Shown here in pieces: positions 1-11,689 of a DNA stretch of 64,000 bases. A program made the position numbers and the translations under genes. The number at the start of each line of letters is the position of its first letter. Position 1 is the first letter of the stretch. The notes under the pieces were generated by a model, which had not been told where the DNA came from, did no database searches, and was given only the letters and a program-made list of their open reading frames with translations. This DNA is from Closterium sp. NIES-65 (taxonomy: Eukaryota > Streptophyta > Zygnematophyceae > Desmidiales > Closteriaceae), in the NCBI GenBank assembly GCA_948144175.1, contig CANXME010002074.1:62001-126000 (forward strand), in the 5' to 3' direction.

Positions 1-137
1 CGATCGGCATGTTAGACCATTATAGCTTATACATTTGTGTAGGCAGTAGTAGGGTAGCCCATAAGGGGTAAAACCCAATTAGGGTTAGTACTTCTACCCA
101 ACTGTTTCATAGTTCAAACATTCCTCGCTTCTTCTCA

Positions 138-151
138 TGGTAACGAGCAGG
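138..151 (+). other. primer binding site of copia A
   Basis: TGGTAACGAGCAGG directly follows a CA that could end the 5' LTR. It matches the usual copia PBS (TGGTATCAGAGC..., complementary to initiator methionine tRNA) with small changes. The inverted partner in element B lies at 12781-12794. Confidence 0.7.
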
Positions 152-983
152 TTCCCTAGTGGGAACGATTCCTAGGGCCCACCACCACGATTTTTTTTTT
201 CCTGCCCGGAGCGCGCTCCGCTCAGACCGGAGTCGCGCCCCGTGCCCTCTCCCTACCGTCGCGCCCTTGCTAGGCCCCTCACGGCCCCGTCGCGTCGCCC
301 TTAGCGGCCCTCTCACGGCTTCCTAGCGCCGCCCTTACAGCCCGTCGCGCCGCCCTTACGGCCCCTTGTGCCACCCTTACGGCCCGTCACACCCGTCGCG
401 CCGCCCTTTTGGCCCCTCGTGCCGCCCTTACGGCTCCTAACGCCGCCCTTACGGCCCATCGCGTCGCCCGTACGGCCCCTCGAGCCGCCCTTACGGCCCC
501 TTACGGCCCCTCGCCCTACCCTTACGGGCCCGCCCGTCGGCCCCTTACGGCCCCCTCCGGGCCCCTCGAGCCACCTTCCGCGGCCTCCTCACGGCCCGTC
601 GCCGCCCTCGGCAGCCCCTAGTGCCGCCCTTCACGGTCCCTCCGCCACCCTTCCCGGCCCCTAGCGGCCGGCCGCCGCCGTCCCTGAGGCAGGAGCCGCC
701 GCCGCCGAGCTGCCCAGCAGCCGAGCCGCCGAGCCGCAGAGCGGCCCAGCAGCCGAGCAGCCGAGCCACCGAGCCGCCGAGCTGCCCAGCAGCCGAGACG
801 CCGAGCCGCCGAGCCGCCGAGCAGCCGAGCCGCCGAGCCGCCCAGCAGCCGAGCCGCCGAGTCGCCCTGCAGCCGAGCCGCTCGCACCGCTGAGCCGCCC
901 GAGCCTCCCTGTCCGATAAGAGCAGCGCCTCTATCACTGCACTGCCCTTACCCTACTGTTCGTGCTGCCAGTCTACTGCTGTC
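152..983 (+). repeat. copia A leader, C-rich tandem repeats
   Basis: The untranslated leader between PBS and gag consists of two degenerate arrays: a unit like CGCCCTTACGGCCCCT at about 290-640, and a GAGC/CCGCC unit (CGAGCCGCCGAGCAGC) at about 695-890. Long overlapping ORFs on both strands here are products of the repeats. The matching region of element B (about 11690-12700, minus strand) has the same kind of repeats but is about 350 bp longer. Confidence 0.7.
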
Positions 984-2310
984 GTGGCTACCCCTACTGT
1001 CCTCGCTTTTGACGCTGAGGGTCGGGCAATTGACTTTGACGTGTGGATAGATGACCTACAGCTTTTCTTAAAGTGCGATAGGGCAGACGGTCTCTCCCTC
1101 TTTGACCTCACCTCTGGTGCCTCTCCTGCCCCTGCTGCTGATGCTGACGCCACTGTTCGCTCACAGTGGGCCACACGCAATGTTGTTGCACGTCTTGCTG
1201 TGCGTCGCCACCTGCCTACCTCTGAGCGTGCGCAATTTAGCCAGTACAAGAGTGCTCAGACCTTGTACAACGCTGTAGTTGCACGCTGCTCCTCCCCTGC
1301 CACTGCTGCACTGAGCCGCCTCATGCTACCGTACCTCTTCCCTGACCTTGCTGCCTTTCCCACAGTCACTGACCTCATTACGCACCTCCGCACTAGTGAC
1401 ACTCGCTACCGCGCTGCGCTTCCTGCTGAGTTTGGCGCCAAGAACCCCCCCCCCCATGTACATCACCCTCTACTACATAGTCGCCCGCCTCCCTGACTCC
1501 CTCCGCGTAGTCAGGGAGCACTTCCTCTCTGTTTGCCCCACAACTCTCACCGTTGACCTCCTCGAGAAGGCCCTCCTAGCAGCAGAGAAGAGCATAGTCA
1601 CTGTAGGAGCCTCTCGTGGTGACCCCCGCACCTCCGTCTTTGAGGGGTGTTCTCCCTCCCCCCTCTTGCCTCCTGTTGCTTCTGCTGCTGCGGCTGACCT
1701 CGTTGGTTTCGAGTCGGTCGGCGCTGCGTCTGCCCCTTCGGGGAAGCGCCGCACATGCAAGGGCAAGGGGGGCAAGGGCGCTGGAGGAGCTGGCGGGGGC
1801 GGTGGAGGTGGCGGTGGAGCCGGCGGAGGGGGTGGGGGTGGTGGTGGGAGTGGTGGCGGGTGTGGAGGTGTCGGTGGCGGCAGTGGAGGCGGAGGCGGTG
1901 GGAGCGGAGGTGGCGGAGGTGGCAGAGGTGGCGGCGGAGGAGGAGGCGGAGGCGGAGGAGGTGGAGCTGGTCGGGGTGGCGCTGCGCAGAGGGTCGGCTC
2001 CGGTGGTGGTCAGCGCCAGTAGCAGCAGCAGCAGCGCACTCGTGATATCCCCCCCCCTCAGCAGCTCCGTGAGTGGTATGCTGCACGCCAGCGAGGTGGG
2101 GGTACTGGTCCGTGCACCTTCGTCCTGCGCACCGGCGACCGCGCGGGTGAGCAGTGTGGGGGTCCGCACTCCACCCAGCGCTCCTTTGGCCGCCTTACGG
2201 ACGCTTGGCGTCACCAGTTCCCTGAGGCCACTAAGATCCCTCGCTGGGGCGAGCTGTCTAGGGCAGGAGTAGCTATCTTTGACCTTGACTTTGATGCTAT
2301 TCTTGCTGCC
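984..2310 (+). pseudogene. copia A gag, frameshifted
   Basis: The gag N-terminus opens at 984 (MATPTVLAFDAEGRAIDF) in frame 3 and runs to about 1446. A C homopolymer at 1447-1455 then moves the reading to frame 1 (from about 1456), where the capsid-like part continues (SVCPTTLTVDLLEKALLAAEK). A very long Gly run follows at about 1780-1980, and the frame is closed by a TAG at 2020-2022. A Cys/His-containing stretch (GDRAGEQCGGPHST) follows. The homologous gag of element B has a G run at the same spot, so slippage is the likely cause. Function, if intact: capsid/nucleocapsid of the virus-like particle. Confidence 0.75.
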
Positions 2311-5300
2311 ATGTATGCTGTGACTATAAGTGATGAGGGTGACTGTTACCGGTGTTTTCCGCCCGACCCGGGCATTGAGACTGCTGCTCTAGGTACTAGT
2401 GAGGCTGCTGCTCTTGGTGCTAGCGAGGCTACTGCTCTAGGTGCTAGTGCGTCTGCTTCCCCAGGTGCTGGTGAGTCTGCTGCCTCAGATACTGCGTCGG
2501 CTTCGGCCTCCCTCACCTTCACCCTTGACTCTGGGGCTTCTCGCTCCTTCTTTCGAGACCGCACCACACTTACGCCGCTTGGTCGGCCAGTTGCAGTCTC
2601 TCTGGCAGACCCCTCTAGGGGTCCTGTCCTTGCTCACTTCTCCACTGTCCTCCCGTGTCCGGCGGCTCCCTCAGGCACCCTGTCTGGTCTTTACCTCCCC
2701 TCGTTCTCTACGAACTTGGTGAGTGGTGCTGACCTACAGGATGGGGGAGTGCACCAGTTCACTCCTACGAGCTAGCGGGTGACACACTGCACTGAGGCTC
2801 GAACGGGCCGACACTAGGCCACGTTTACACGTCGGCTGGGGTCGAGCCTGTACACACTGACCACTGAGTCTCCTCCAGTCACTGCGTCTGGTCGGGTAGC
2901 TGCGTCGGGTCAGGTGTTTGCTGCAGCGTCCAGGTCTGGTCCAGAGTCTGCCCCCTGCTCTTGTCGTCTCCTGTCTCACGAGACTCTCCTCTGGCACCAC
3001 CGCCTTGGTCACCCCTCCCTGCCTCGTCTCCGAGGCATGGCATCCCGTGTCCTTGTCTCTGGTCTTCCCCGGTCCCTCCCTCTCCTTCCCCCGGGGCCTG
3101 CCCCTGCCTGCGTCCCCTGCGTAGAGGGGCGCCAGCGTGCTGCCCCTCACTCCTCCCAGTTTCTTCCGACAGAGGCCGCGCTGCAGACGCTTCACATGCA
3201 CGTGTGGGGCCCAGCCCGCGTCCGTGGACAGGGTCACGAGCGCTACTTCCTGCTGGTGGTTGACAACTACTCGCGTTACACCACAGTCTTCCCCTTGCGC
3301 AGCAAGGGTGATGTCAGTGAGGTGTTGATCCACTGGATCCGCGCAGCTCGTCTCCAGCTCAGGCAGAGCTTCGGCTCGGACTTTCCTGTTCTGCGTCTGC
3401 ACTCTGACAGAGGCGGAGAGTTCTCCTCTGGCCTTCTGTGAGCCTACTGTTGTGCACGAGGCATCCGCCAGACCTTCACGCTTCCGGACTCTCCACAGCA
3501 AAATGGGATTGCTGAGCGCCGCATTGGCATGGTCATGGACGTTGCTCGTACGTCCATGATGCATGCGGCTGCCCCCCATTTTCTGTGGCCGTTTGCGGTT
3601 CAGTCCGCGGCGCATCAGATCAACCTTCAGCCCAGGGTCTCCATGCCGGAGACCTCCCCAGCCTTGCTGTGGACGGGGAAGGTTGGCGATGCGTCTGCGT
3701 TCCGTGTCTGGGGATCTCGGGTGTTTGTCCGCGACTTGTCTGCGGACAAGCTGTCCCCTCGTGCTGCTCCTTGCGTCTTCCTGGGTTTCCCCCATAACGC
3801 GCCAGGGTGGCAGTTCTACCACCCCACCTCGCGTCGTGTTCTGTCTTCCCAGGATGTCACGTTTGACGAGTCGGTCCCCTACTACCGCCTCTTCCCCTAC
3901 CACACTCCGTCCCTTCCCCCGCCACCGCTCTTCCTTGTGCCAGGTCCCCCCCCGGTAGACCCCCTCCCCCCTCAGGGTCCTGCCCCTACAGGTGTGTCCC
4001 AGGTAGACGCAGTCGAGCCTGTCGAGGTTGCTGGTGACTCTGGTGCTGCTGAGGGTGCTGAGCCTGGGGGTGCTGACTCTGGGGGTGCTGAGCGTCTGGG
4101 TACTGCGCCTGGGGGTGCTGATCCTGAGGGTGCTGCTATTGGGGGTGCTGAGCCTGGAGGTGCTGCGACTGGGGGTGTTGAGCCTGGGGGTGCTACGCCT
4201 GGGGGTGTTGAGCCTGGAGGTGCTACGACTGGGGGTGCTGAGTCTGGGGGTGCGGAGCCTGGGGGTGCGGAGCCTGAGGGAGCTGGGCCTGCTCGTGTCG
4301 CGTCTGGCGGTACTGTGCCTGGAGGATCTCCGGGTGCTTCGTCTCGGCGGGAGCCACTCTCTCCACAGGAGCTGCGCGAATGGTTTGCCCGGCGCTGGAG
4401 GCGTGCTGCTGGAGCTGGAGGTTCTTCGGCTACTGAGGGTGCTACTGTCGTGGGTCCCGGAGGTGCTTGTACTGGGAGTACTAGAGCTGGTGGGCTTGCG
4501 AGTACGACTAGAGCTGGAGCTGCTGAGGGTGTTGGTGCTGAGGCTGCTGCTAGAGGTCCTAGAGCTACTGGAGCTGCTGGGGGTACTGGAGCTGGAGGTG
4601 CTGCCGCTGGGGGTACTCGTGCTATCCCTGCTGTGTCTGGAGTCGCCGCGCGGCCTCGGCCGTACTTCGTTCCACTCCTTCAGCAGGTTCTTGGTCTTCC
4701 GCCTTCTACTGGTCCTCCTCCTCGCTTAGAGTGTCCACAGCCTGTCCTGTCACAGTTACAGTTACAGCCGGCCTCCCCACTGCCTGCTCCTTCTCCCTAC
4801 ACTGGTCCTACTAGAGGTCTTGCATAGCGTCGTGAACCTGCGTCTCGCCCTGCGGCGCCTGTCCGTGCTGCTTGCACTAGTGGTCGTGGTTCGTGTCACC
4901 ATTCTCCTCCTGTCCCTGGCACGCACCGGATGTCTCTGCGTCCGTCCACTGCTCCTCTGCGTGCCCCTTTGCCTTCTCCTCCTGAGTCCTCTCTTCTTGC
5001 TCTTGCCGACCCGGAGTCGGACTCTCTTCGTGCTGCCAGTCCCACTGTCACGCGTCTCCTTGCTAATGTCGTCACTGACACTTCCTTTGAGTCCACTGCT
5101 GCGTCTGCCCTAGTTGCTGAGCTCGTCGACTTTGCTGCTCGCTATCGCCTAGACTACGCTGCTAGTCTTGTCGCTGAGTCTGAGTCTGTCTGTCCTCCGT
5201 CCGCCGGGGGTGAGTGTGCCCTTGGCACGGACGTCCTTGAGGACAGGCACGAGGAGTTCCAGTGTCTGGCTGCTGCTTCACCTCATCTCGTGTCCGTACT

Positions 5301-6278
5301 GCTTACCCCTGAGGGAGACCCGGATGCACTTGACATCCCAACTCCGCGCTCTTACGCGGAGGCGATAGAGGGTCCCTACTCCTCTCAGTGGCAGGCAGCT
5401 ATGGATACAGAGATGGCTTCCTGGAAGTCCACAGGCACCTACGTTGATGACGTTCCCCCGCCTGGGGCGAACATCGTCAGTGGCATGTGGATTTTCAGGG
5501 TGAAGCGGCCGCCGGGTTCTCCGCCTGTCTTCAAGGCACGTTACGTGGCTCGTGGCTTCAGTCAGCGGCAGGGAGTTGACTATTTTCAGACCTTCTCCCC
5601 CACCCCGAAGATGACCACTCTTCGGGTACTGCTGCACGTTGCTGCTCACCGTGACTACGAGCTGCACTCTCTTGACTTCAGCACTGCTTTCTTGCAGGGC
5701 AGCCTGCACGAGGAGATCTGGCTGCGTCGCCCACCTGGCTTCACTGGGTCTTTTCCTCCTGGCACCCAGTGGAGCCTCCGGCGGCCAGTCTACGGTCTTC
5801 GCCAGGCACCACATGAGTGGCACGACACAGTGAGGACTACACTTGCGGCTCTTGGGTTTGCTCCCTCTACTGCCGACCCGTCGCTGTTTCTGCGCACCGA
5901 CACTTCTTTGCCGCCGTTCTACATCCTCGTGTACGTCGACGACTTGGTCTTTGCCACACCTGACACTGCTGGACTCGCCCACGTTAAGTCCGAGCTGCAA
6001 AAGAGACACACGTGCACAGACCTGGGTGAACTGCGCAGCTACCTTGGCTTGCAGATCACTCGGGACAGAGCACGCCGCACCATTACCCTGACTCAGTCAC
6101 ACATGGTCCATCAGGTCCTTCAGCGATTCGGCTTCACGTACTCCTCGCCTCAGGCCACTCCTCTGTCTACTCGCCACTCGCTCTCAGCTCTGCCTTCGGA
6201 TGAGTCCGTAGAGTCGAGTGGCCCGTACCCAGAGCTTGTTGACTGCCTCATGTACCTGATGACCTGCACACGACCTGA
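2311..6278 (+). pseudogene. copia A pol (PR-IN-RT-RNase H), nonsense-riddled
   Basis: All parts lie in one frame. Protease: FTLDSGASRSFF near 2520 (DSGA active site). GAG-pre-integrase: LLWHHRLGHPSLPRL near 2990. Integrase core: LLVVDNYSRYT near 3250, LHSDRGGEFSS near 3400 and DSPQQNGIAERRIG near 3490. A long Ala/Gly/Glu low-complexity linker occupies 4030-4640. RT: KARYVARGFSQRQGVDY near 5530, VYGLRQAP near 5790 and YVDDLVFAT near 5930. RNase H is only begun (MYLMTCTRPDLAFSHAM). Stops: TAG 2773-2775, TAG about 2815, TGA 3439-3441, TAG 4825-4827. No frameshifts were seen in pol. The reading beyond 6305 runs antisense into element B and means nothing. Confidence 0.85.
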
Positions 6279-6340
6279 CCTTGCATTCTCGCACGCTATG
6301 TTGCTCAGGTCGTGTGCAGGTCATCAAGTACATGAGGCAG
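6243..6340. repeat. palindrome centre joining copia A and copia B
   Basis: Left arm 6243-6278 and right arm 6305-6340 are inverted copies of the same RNase H coding segment with one mismatch, separated by a 26-bp spacer (6279-6304) that continues the element A reading. From here the two elements run outward in opposite directions, so A and B form one large inverted repeat of about 6.3 kb per arm. Confidence 0.9.
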
Positions 6341-9300
6341 CCAACAAGCACTGGGTACACGCCACTCGGCTCTACGGACTCATCCGAAGGCAGAGCTGAG
6401 AGCGAGTGGCGAGTAGACAGAGGAGTGGCATGAGGCGACGAGTACGTGAAGTCGAAGCGCTGAAGGACCTGCTGCACCATGTGTGACTGAGTCAGGGTAA
6501 TGGTAAACTGTGCTCTGTCCCGGGTGATCTGCAAGCCAAGGTAGCTATGCAGTTCACCCAGGTCTGTGCACGTGTGTCTCTTCTGCAGCTCGGACTTCAC
6601 GTGGGCGAGTCCAGCAGTGTCAGCAGTGGCAAAGACCAAGTCGTCGACGTACACGAGGATGTAGAACGGCGGCAAGGAGGTGTCGGTGCGTAGAAACAGC
6701 GACGGGTCAGTAGTAGAAGGCGCAAACCCAAGAGCTGCAAGTGTAGTCCTCAGTGTGTCGTGCCACTCACGGGGCGCCTGGCGGAGACCGTAGACTGGAC
6801 GCCGGAGGCTCCACTGGGTACCAGGAGGGAACGACCCAGTGAAGCCAGGTGGGCGGCGCAGCCAGATCTCCTCGTGCAGGCTGCCCTGCAGGAAAGCTGT
6901 GCTGAAGTCAAGAGAGTGAAGCTCGTAGTCGCGCTGAACGGCTATGTGCAGCAGCACCTGAAGAGTGGTCATCTTCGGGGTGGGAGAGAAGGTCTGAAAG
7001 TAGTCAACCCCCTGCCGCTGACTGAAGCCTCGAGCCACGTAACGCGCCTTGAAGACAGGCGGAGAACCCGGCGGCCGCTTCACCCTGAAAATCTACATGC
7101 CACTGACGATGTTCGCCCTAGGTGGGGGAACCTCGTCGACGTAGGTGCCTGTGGACTTCCAGGAAGCCATCTCTGCGTCCATGGCTGACTGCCACTGTGA
7201 GGAGTAGGGACCTTCGATCGCCTCAGCGTACGATCGAGGAGTCGGGATGTCTGGTGCATCCGGGTCTCCCTCAGGGGCAATCAGCGTGGACACGAGATGA
7301 GGCAAAGCAGCAGCAAAACACTGGAACTCCTCCTGCCTGTCCTCAAGGACGTCCGTGCTAAGAGCACACTCACCCCCGACGGACGGAGGACAGACAGACT
7401 CAGACTCAGCAACAAGACTAGCAGCGTAGTCTAGACGACAGCGAGCAACAAAGTCGACAAGCTCAGCAACTAAGGCAGACGCAGCAGTGGACTCAAAAGA
7501 AGGGTCAGTGACAACAATAGCCAGGAGACGCGTGACAGTAGGACTGGCAGCACGAAGAGAGTCTGACTTAGGGTCAGCAAGAGTAGGAAGAGAGGACTCT
7601 GGAGGAGACGGCAACGGGACACGCAGAGGAGAAGTGGAAGGACGCAGTGCCATCTGGTGTGTGCCGAGGACCGCAGGAGGACGCGGACGCGGAGCACGAC
7701 CACTAGTGCGAGCAGCACAAACAGGCGACGCAGGACAAGACGTAGGCTCACGACGCTCAGCAAGACCTCCAGTAGGACCAGTGTAGGGAGAAGGAGCAGG
7801 TAGGGGGGAGGCGGGCTGTAACTGTGACCGCGACCGGACAGGCTGTGGACACTCTAAGGGAGGAGGAGGACCAGTAGAAGACGGGAGACCAAGAACCTGC
7901 TGAAGGAGCGGAACGAAGTACGGCCGAGGCCGCGCGGCGACTCCAGACACAGCAGGGACAGCACCAGTACCCCCAGCGGCAGCATCAGCGCCAGCAGTAC
8001 CTCCTGCTCCAACAGCGCCAACTCCAGCTCCCTCAGAAGCACCAGCGCCAGCAGAACTACCAGCGCCAACACTCCCAGTAGCTCCAGCTCCAGCAGCTCC
8101 AGTAGCACCAACTCCAGCAGGACCGTTAGCTTCAGCACCGCCAGCATCTCCAGCAGCACCTCGAGCAGCACCGCCAGCAGCTCCAGCCCCAGCTCCAACA
8201 GCTCCAGCTCCAGTAGCACCCACAGCAGGACTCCCAGTCCCATTAGCTCCAGAGCCGCTAGGACGAGCACCTCCAGGACCAGCAGTAACAGTAGTACCTC
8301 CAGCTCCAGCAGCACGGCTCCAGCGCCGAGCAAACCACTCGCGCAGCTCCTACGGAAAGAGGGGCTCTCGCCTTGACGAAACACGGTTAGAAGCCACACG
8401 AGTAGACCCAGCTACCCCAGGCTCCGCACCCCCAGGCACAGCACCCCCAGGCTCCGCACTCCCAGGCTCAGCACCCCCAGGCTCCGCACCCCCAGACTCA
8501 GCACCCCAAGGCTCAGCACCCCAAGACTCAGCACCCCCAGGCTCCGCACCCCCAGACCCGGCACCCGCAGGCGCAGCGTCCCTAGCAGCACCAGAGTCAA
8601 CAGCTACCTCGACAGGCTCAAGTGTGTCTACCTGGGACACACCTGTAGGGGCAGGACCCTGAGGGGGGAGGGGGTCTACCGGGGGGGGACCTGGCACAAG
8701 GAAGAGCGGTGGCGGGGGAAGGGACGGAGTGTGGTAGGGGAAGAGGCGGTAGTAGGGGACCGACTCGTCAAACGTGACATCCTGGGAAGACAGAACACGA
8801 CGCGAGGTGGGGTGGTAGAACTGCCACCCTGGCGCGTTATGGGGGAAACCCAGGAAGACGCAAGGAGCAGCACGAGGGGACAGCTTGTCCGCAGACAAGT
8901 CGCGGACAAACGCCCGAGATCCCCAGACACGGAACGCAGACGCATCGCCAACCTTCCCCGTCCACAGCAAGGCTGGGGAGGTCTCCGGCATGGAGACCCT
9001 GGGCTGAAGGTTGATCTGATGCGCCGCGGACTGAACCGCAAACGGCCACAGAAAATGGGGGGCAGCCGCATGCATCATGGACGTACGAGCAACGTCCATG
9101 ACCATGCCAATGCGGCGCTCAGCAATCCCATTTTGCTGTGGAGAGTCCGGAAGCGTGAAGGTCTGGCGGATGCCTCGTGCACAACAGTAGGCTCACAGAA
9201 GGCCAGAGGAGAACTCTCCGCCTCTGTCAGAGTGCAGACGCAGAACAGGAAAGTCCGAGCCGAAGCTCTGCCTGAGCTGGAGACGAGCTGCGCGGATCCA

Positions 9301-10290
9301 GTGGATCAACACCTCACTGACATCACCCTTGCTGCGCAAGGGGAAGACTGTGGTGTAACGCGAGTAGTTGTCAACCACCAGCAGGAAGTAGCGCTCGTGA
9401 CCCTGTCCACGGACGCGGGCTGGGCCCCACACGTGCATGTGAAGCGTCTGCAGCGCGGCCTCTGTCGGAAGAAACTGGGAGGAGTGAGGGGCAGCACGCT
9501 GGCGCCCCTCTACGCAGGGGACGCAGGCAGGGGCAGGCCCCGGGGGAAGGAGAGGGAGGGACCGGGGAAGACCAGAGACAAGGACACGGGAGGCCATGCC
9601 TCGGAGACGAGGCAGGGAGGGGTGACCAAGGCGGTGGTGCCAAAGGAGAGTCTGGTGGGACAGGAGACGACACGAGCAGGGTGCAGTCTCAGGACCAGAC
9701 CTGGACGCTGCAGCTAACACCTGACTCGACGCAGCTACCTGACCAGACTCAGGAACAAGAGGAGACTCAGTGGTCAGTGTGTACAGGCTCGACCCCGGCT
9801 GACGGGTAAACGTGGCCAAGTGTCGGCCCGTCCGAGCACACGTACAGTGGGTCACCCGCTGACTCAAAGGTGTGAACTGGTCAACCCCCCGATCCTGTAG
9901 ATCAGCTCCAGTCACCAAGTTCGTAGAGAACGAGGGGAGGTAGAGACCTGACAGAGTGCCAGAGGGGGCTGCCGGACACGGCAAGACAGTGGAGAAGCTA
10001 GCAAGGACAGGACCCCCAGAGGGGTCCGCCAGGGAGACCGCAACCGGCTTACTAAGCGGCGTAAGCGTGGTGCGGTCTCGAAAGAAGGAGCGGGAAGCAC
10101 CTGAGTCAAGGGTGAAGGTGTGCAAGGCCTGAGCCGACGTAGTACCTAAGAGAGCAGACTCACCAGCACCTGGGGCAGCAGACGCACTAGCACCTGGAGA
10201 AGCAGCCTCACCAGCACCTAGAGCAGCAGCCTCAATGCCCGGGTCAGGCGGAACACACAGGTAACAGCCACCCTCATCACTAACAGTCAC
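6305..10290 (-). pseudogene. copia B pol, nonsense-riddled
   Basis: Single minus-strand frame. Protease DSGAS near 10110, GAG-pre-integrase near 9650, integrase with LHSDRGGEFSS near 9215, Ala/Gly-rich linker 8600-7960, RT with YVDDLVFAT near 6650. Stops: TGA 9193-9195 at the same codon as in element A, TAG near 8350 (a CAG codon in A) and TAG near 7093 (a TGG codon in A). Unlike A, the protease to GAG-pre-integrase part is open, so B is slightly better preserved there. It ends at the palindrome centre. Confidence 0.85.
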
Positions 10291-10379
10291 AGCATATATG
10301 GCAGCAAGAATAGCATCATAGTCAAGATCAAAGATAGCAACCCCCGCCCTAGACAGCTCTCCCCAGCGAGGGATCTCTG

Positions 10380-11630
10380 AGGAGTCAGGGAACTGATGGC
10401 GCCAAGCGTCCGTCAGGCGAACGAAGCAGCGCTGGGTGGAGTTCGGGCCCCCGCACTGCTCACCAGCGCGGTCGCCTGTACGAAGGACGTAGGTGCAGGG
10501 ACTAGTACCCCCACCCCGCTGATGCGCAGCGTACCACTCACGAAGCTGCTAAGGGGACAGGGTCTCACGACTGCGCTGCTGCTGCTGGCGCGGACCACCA
10601 CCGGAGCCACTCCTCTGCGCAGAGCCGCGACCAGCTCCACCGCCACCTCCGCCGCCTCCGCCACCTCCGCCGCCTCCGCCACCGCCGCCGCCTCCGCTCC
10701 CTCCGCCACCACCGCCGCCTCCTCCGCCTCCAGTGCTGCCACCGACACCTCCACCCCCACCACCACTCCCACCACCACCCCCACCCCCTCCACTGCCTCC
10801 ACCACCACCTCCACTACCCCCACTGGCCCCCCCAACGCCCTTGCCCCCCTTGCCCTTGCGGGTGCGGCGCTTCCAGCTAGGGATAGACGCAGCGCCGACC
10901 GACTCGAAACCAACGAGGTCGGCCGCAGCAGCAGAAGCAACAGAGGGCAAGAGGGGGGAGGGAGAACACCCCTCAAATACGAGGGTGCGAGGGTCACCAC
11001 GAGAGGCTCCTAGAGTGACTATGCTCTTCTCTGCTGCTAGGAGGCGCTCCTCGAGGAGGTCAACAGTGAGTGTGGTGGGGCAAACTGAGAGGAAGTGGTC
11101 CCTGACTAAGCGAAGGGAGTCAGGGAGCCGGGTGACTATGTAGTAGAGGGTGATGTAGATGGGGGGGGGTTCTTGGCACAGAACTCAGCAGGAAGGGCAG
11201 CGCGGTAGGGAGTGTCACTAGTGCGAAGGTGCGTAATGAGGTCAGTGATTGTGGGAAAGGCAGCAAGGTCAGGGAACAGGTACGGCAGCATGAGGCGGCT
11301 AAGCGCTGTAGTGGCAGGGGAAGACTAGCATGCAATTACAGCGTCGTACAAGGTCTGAGCACTCTTGTACTGGCTAAAGTGCGCACGCTCAGTGGTCGGT
11401 AAGTGGCGACGCACAGCAAGGCGTGCAGCAGCATCGCGTGTGGCCCACTGTGAGCGAACAGTGCTGTCAGCAGTAGCAGGCGGGGCAGGAGAAACACCAG
11501 AGGTGAGATCGAACAGTGAGAGTCCGTCCGCCCTATCGCAGTGTAGGAACAGCTGGAGGTCATCGACCCAGACCTCAAAGTCAATAGCACGACCCTCAGT
11601 ATCAAATGTAAGGATACTGGGGGTAGCCAT
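10380..11630 (-). pseudogene. copia B gag, broken
   Basis: Opens at 11630 (MATPSILTFDTEGRAIDF) and is interrupted near 11325 by TAG. It continues after a G homopolymer at 11161-11168 in another frame, with the Gly run at about 10850-10600. Its sequence is clearly more diverged from A (roughly four residues in five the same over the first 100) than pol is. Confidence 0.7.
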
Positions 11631-11689
11631 GACTGCAGTGGCCTATCAGGGAGTGAGCTTACCAGTCCAATGAAGTAGAGCCGGGGTGC

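Larger units (their letters stand above)
1..6278 (+). mobile_element. Ty1/copia retrotransposon A, 3'-truncated
   Basis: Order seen: 5' LTR remnant (about 10-137, ending CA), tRNA primer site, repetitive leader, gag, protease, GAG-pre-integrase, integrase, reverse transcriptase and the start of RNase H. This domain order (integrase before RT) defines Ty1/copia. The element stops in the RNase H region at about 6278, where it meets the inverted element B; there is no 3' LTR. Pol stays in one frame but has several stop codons, so the copy is dead. The gag style, with a long Gly run, resembles copia families I associate with charophyte algae; this is recall, not a search. Confidence 0.9.

Noticed and set aside
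2734-3903. 389-codon minus-strand ORF (and its mirror 8731-9717)
   Set aside because: Opposite strand of the copia integrase; useful only to show that the two arms are nearly identical.
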